DNA of 5,237 nucleotides from NCBI GenBank assembly GCA_934096025.1, contig CAKOLP010000078.1:1-5237 (forward strand). The letters are read 5' to 3'. The stretch is from an uncultured Bacilli bacterium (GTDB lineage: Bacteria > Bacillota_I > Bacilli_A > RF39 > UBA660). Positions 5,199-5,237 of this stretch are shown piece after piece (position 1 is the stretch's first letter; each line of letters begins with the position of its first letter). Both the position numbers and the translations under genes were made by a program. Below the pieces are notes generated by a model. It had not been told where the DNA came from, searched no databases, and saw only the letters and a program-made list of their open reading frames with translations.

Positions 5199-5237
5199 GT
5201 AAAAATTTGTGAATTTTTTTCTTATTAACTATGGTTT

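Noticed and set aside
5201..5218. Inverted repeat AAAAATT-TGTG-AATTTTT upstream of deoD
   Set aside because: It is an A/T-only stem with no supporting context; it could be an operator or the end of an upstream gene, but it cannot be separated from chance.
1..5237. CRISPR array, tRNA, rRNA or transposase
   Set aside because: No regularly spaced repeats, tRNA-like cloverleaf ends, rRNA-like blocks or transposase motifs were seen on either strand.

Overview
This is an AT-rich window, visibly well under 40% GC, with every real gene on the minus strand. It reads as chromosome of a low-GC Bacillota (Bacilli/Clostridia-like or a reduced-genome relative). The reasons are the composition, strong Shine-Dalgarno sequences (e.g. 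GGGAGGT), textbook TTGACA-17-TAAGAT promoters, and a sigma factor that resembles the SigE/SigK sporulation group. TGG encodes Trp and no in-frame TGA was seen, so nothing points to a recoded genetic code. Genus cannot be fixed from this window.

Transcription runs right to left. From the right edge come a weak promoter, then deoD (purine-nucleoside phosphorylase, 4410-5144), then 15 nt later a phosphomannomutase/phosphoglucomutase-family enzyme (3015-4394). A hairpin plus U-tract terminator (2984-3010) closes this two-gene metabolic unit. The pairing suggests sugar-phosphate handling downstream of nucleoside breakdown.

The terminator's U-tract abuts a strong vegetative promoter (2955-2983). 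That promoter drives a 358-residue protein (1855-2931) with a degenerate ImmA/IrrE-type N-terminal domain and an unrecognised C-terminal region. A SigE/SigK-like sigma factor (1103-1795) follows 59 nt later, probably on the same transcript. A second, near-copy promoter (1005-1033) drives a short stand-alone paralogue of the N-terminal domain (414-980). Both ImmA-like proteins lack the HExxH zinc motif at the aligned position, so they look like pseudo-peptidases.

The accessory core is therefore: promoter, long pseudo-ImmA, sigma factor, promoter copy, short pseudo-ImmA. The sigma gene lies between two copies of a ~35-nt repeat. Each copy encodes the last residues of the preceding protein (KRDL or KRNL), its stop codon and the following bases. 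This suggests a modular, duplicated regulatory cassette. Its function is unknown; a sigma factor controlled by, or acting with, catalytically dead ImmA-like partners is an inference.

At the left edge, positions 183-413 hold no gene but contain an extended -10 promoter and a perfect DnaA-box 9-mer. A minus-strand gene of unknown function begins at 182 and runs off the window.
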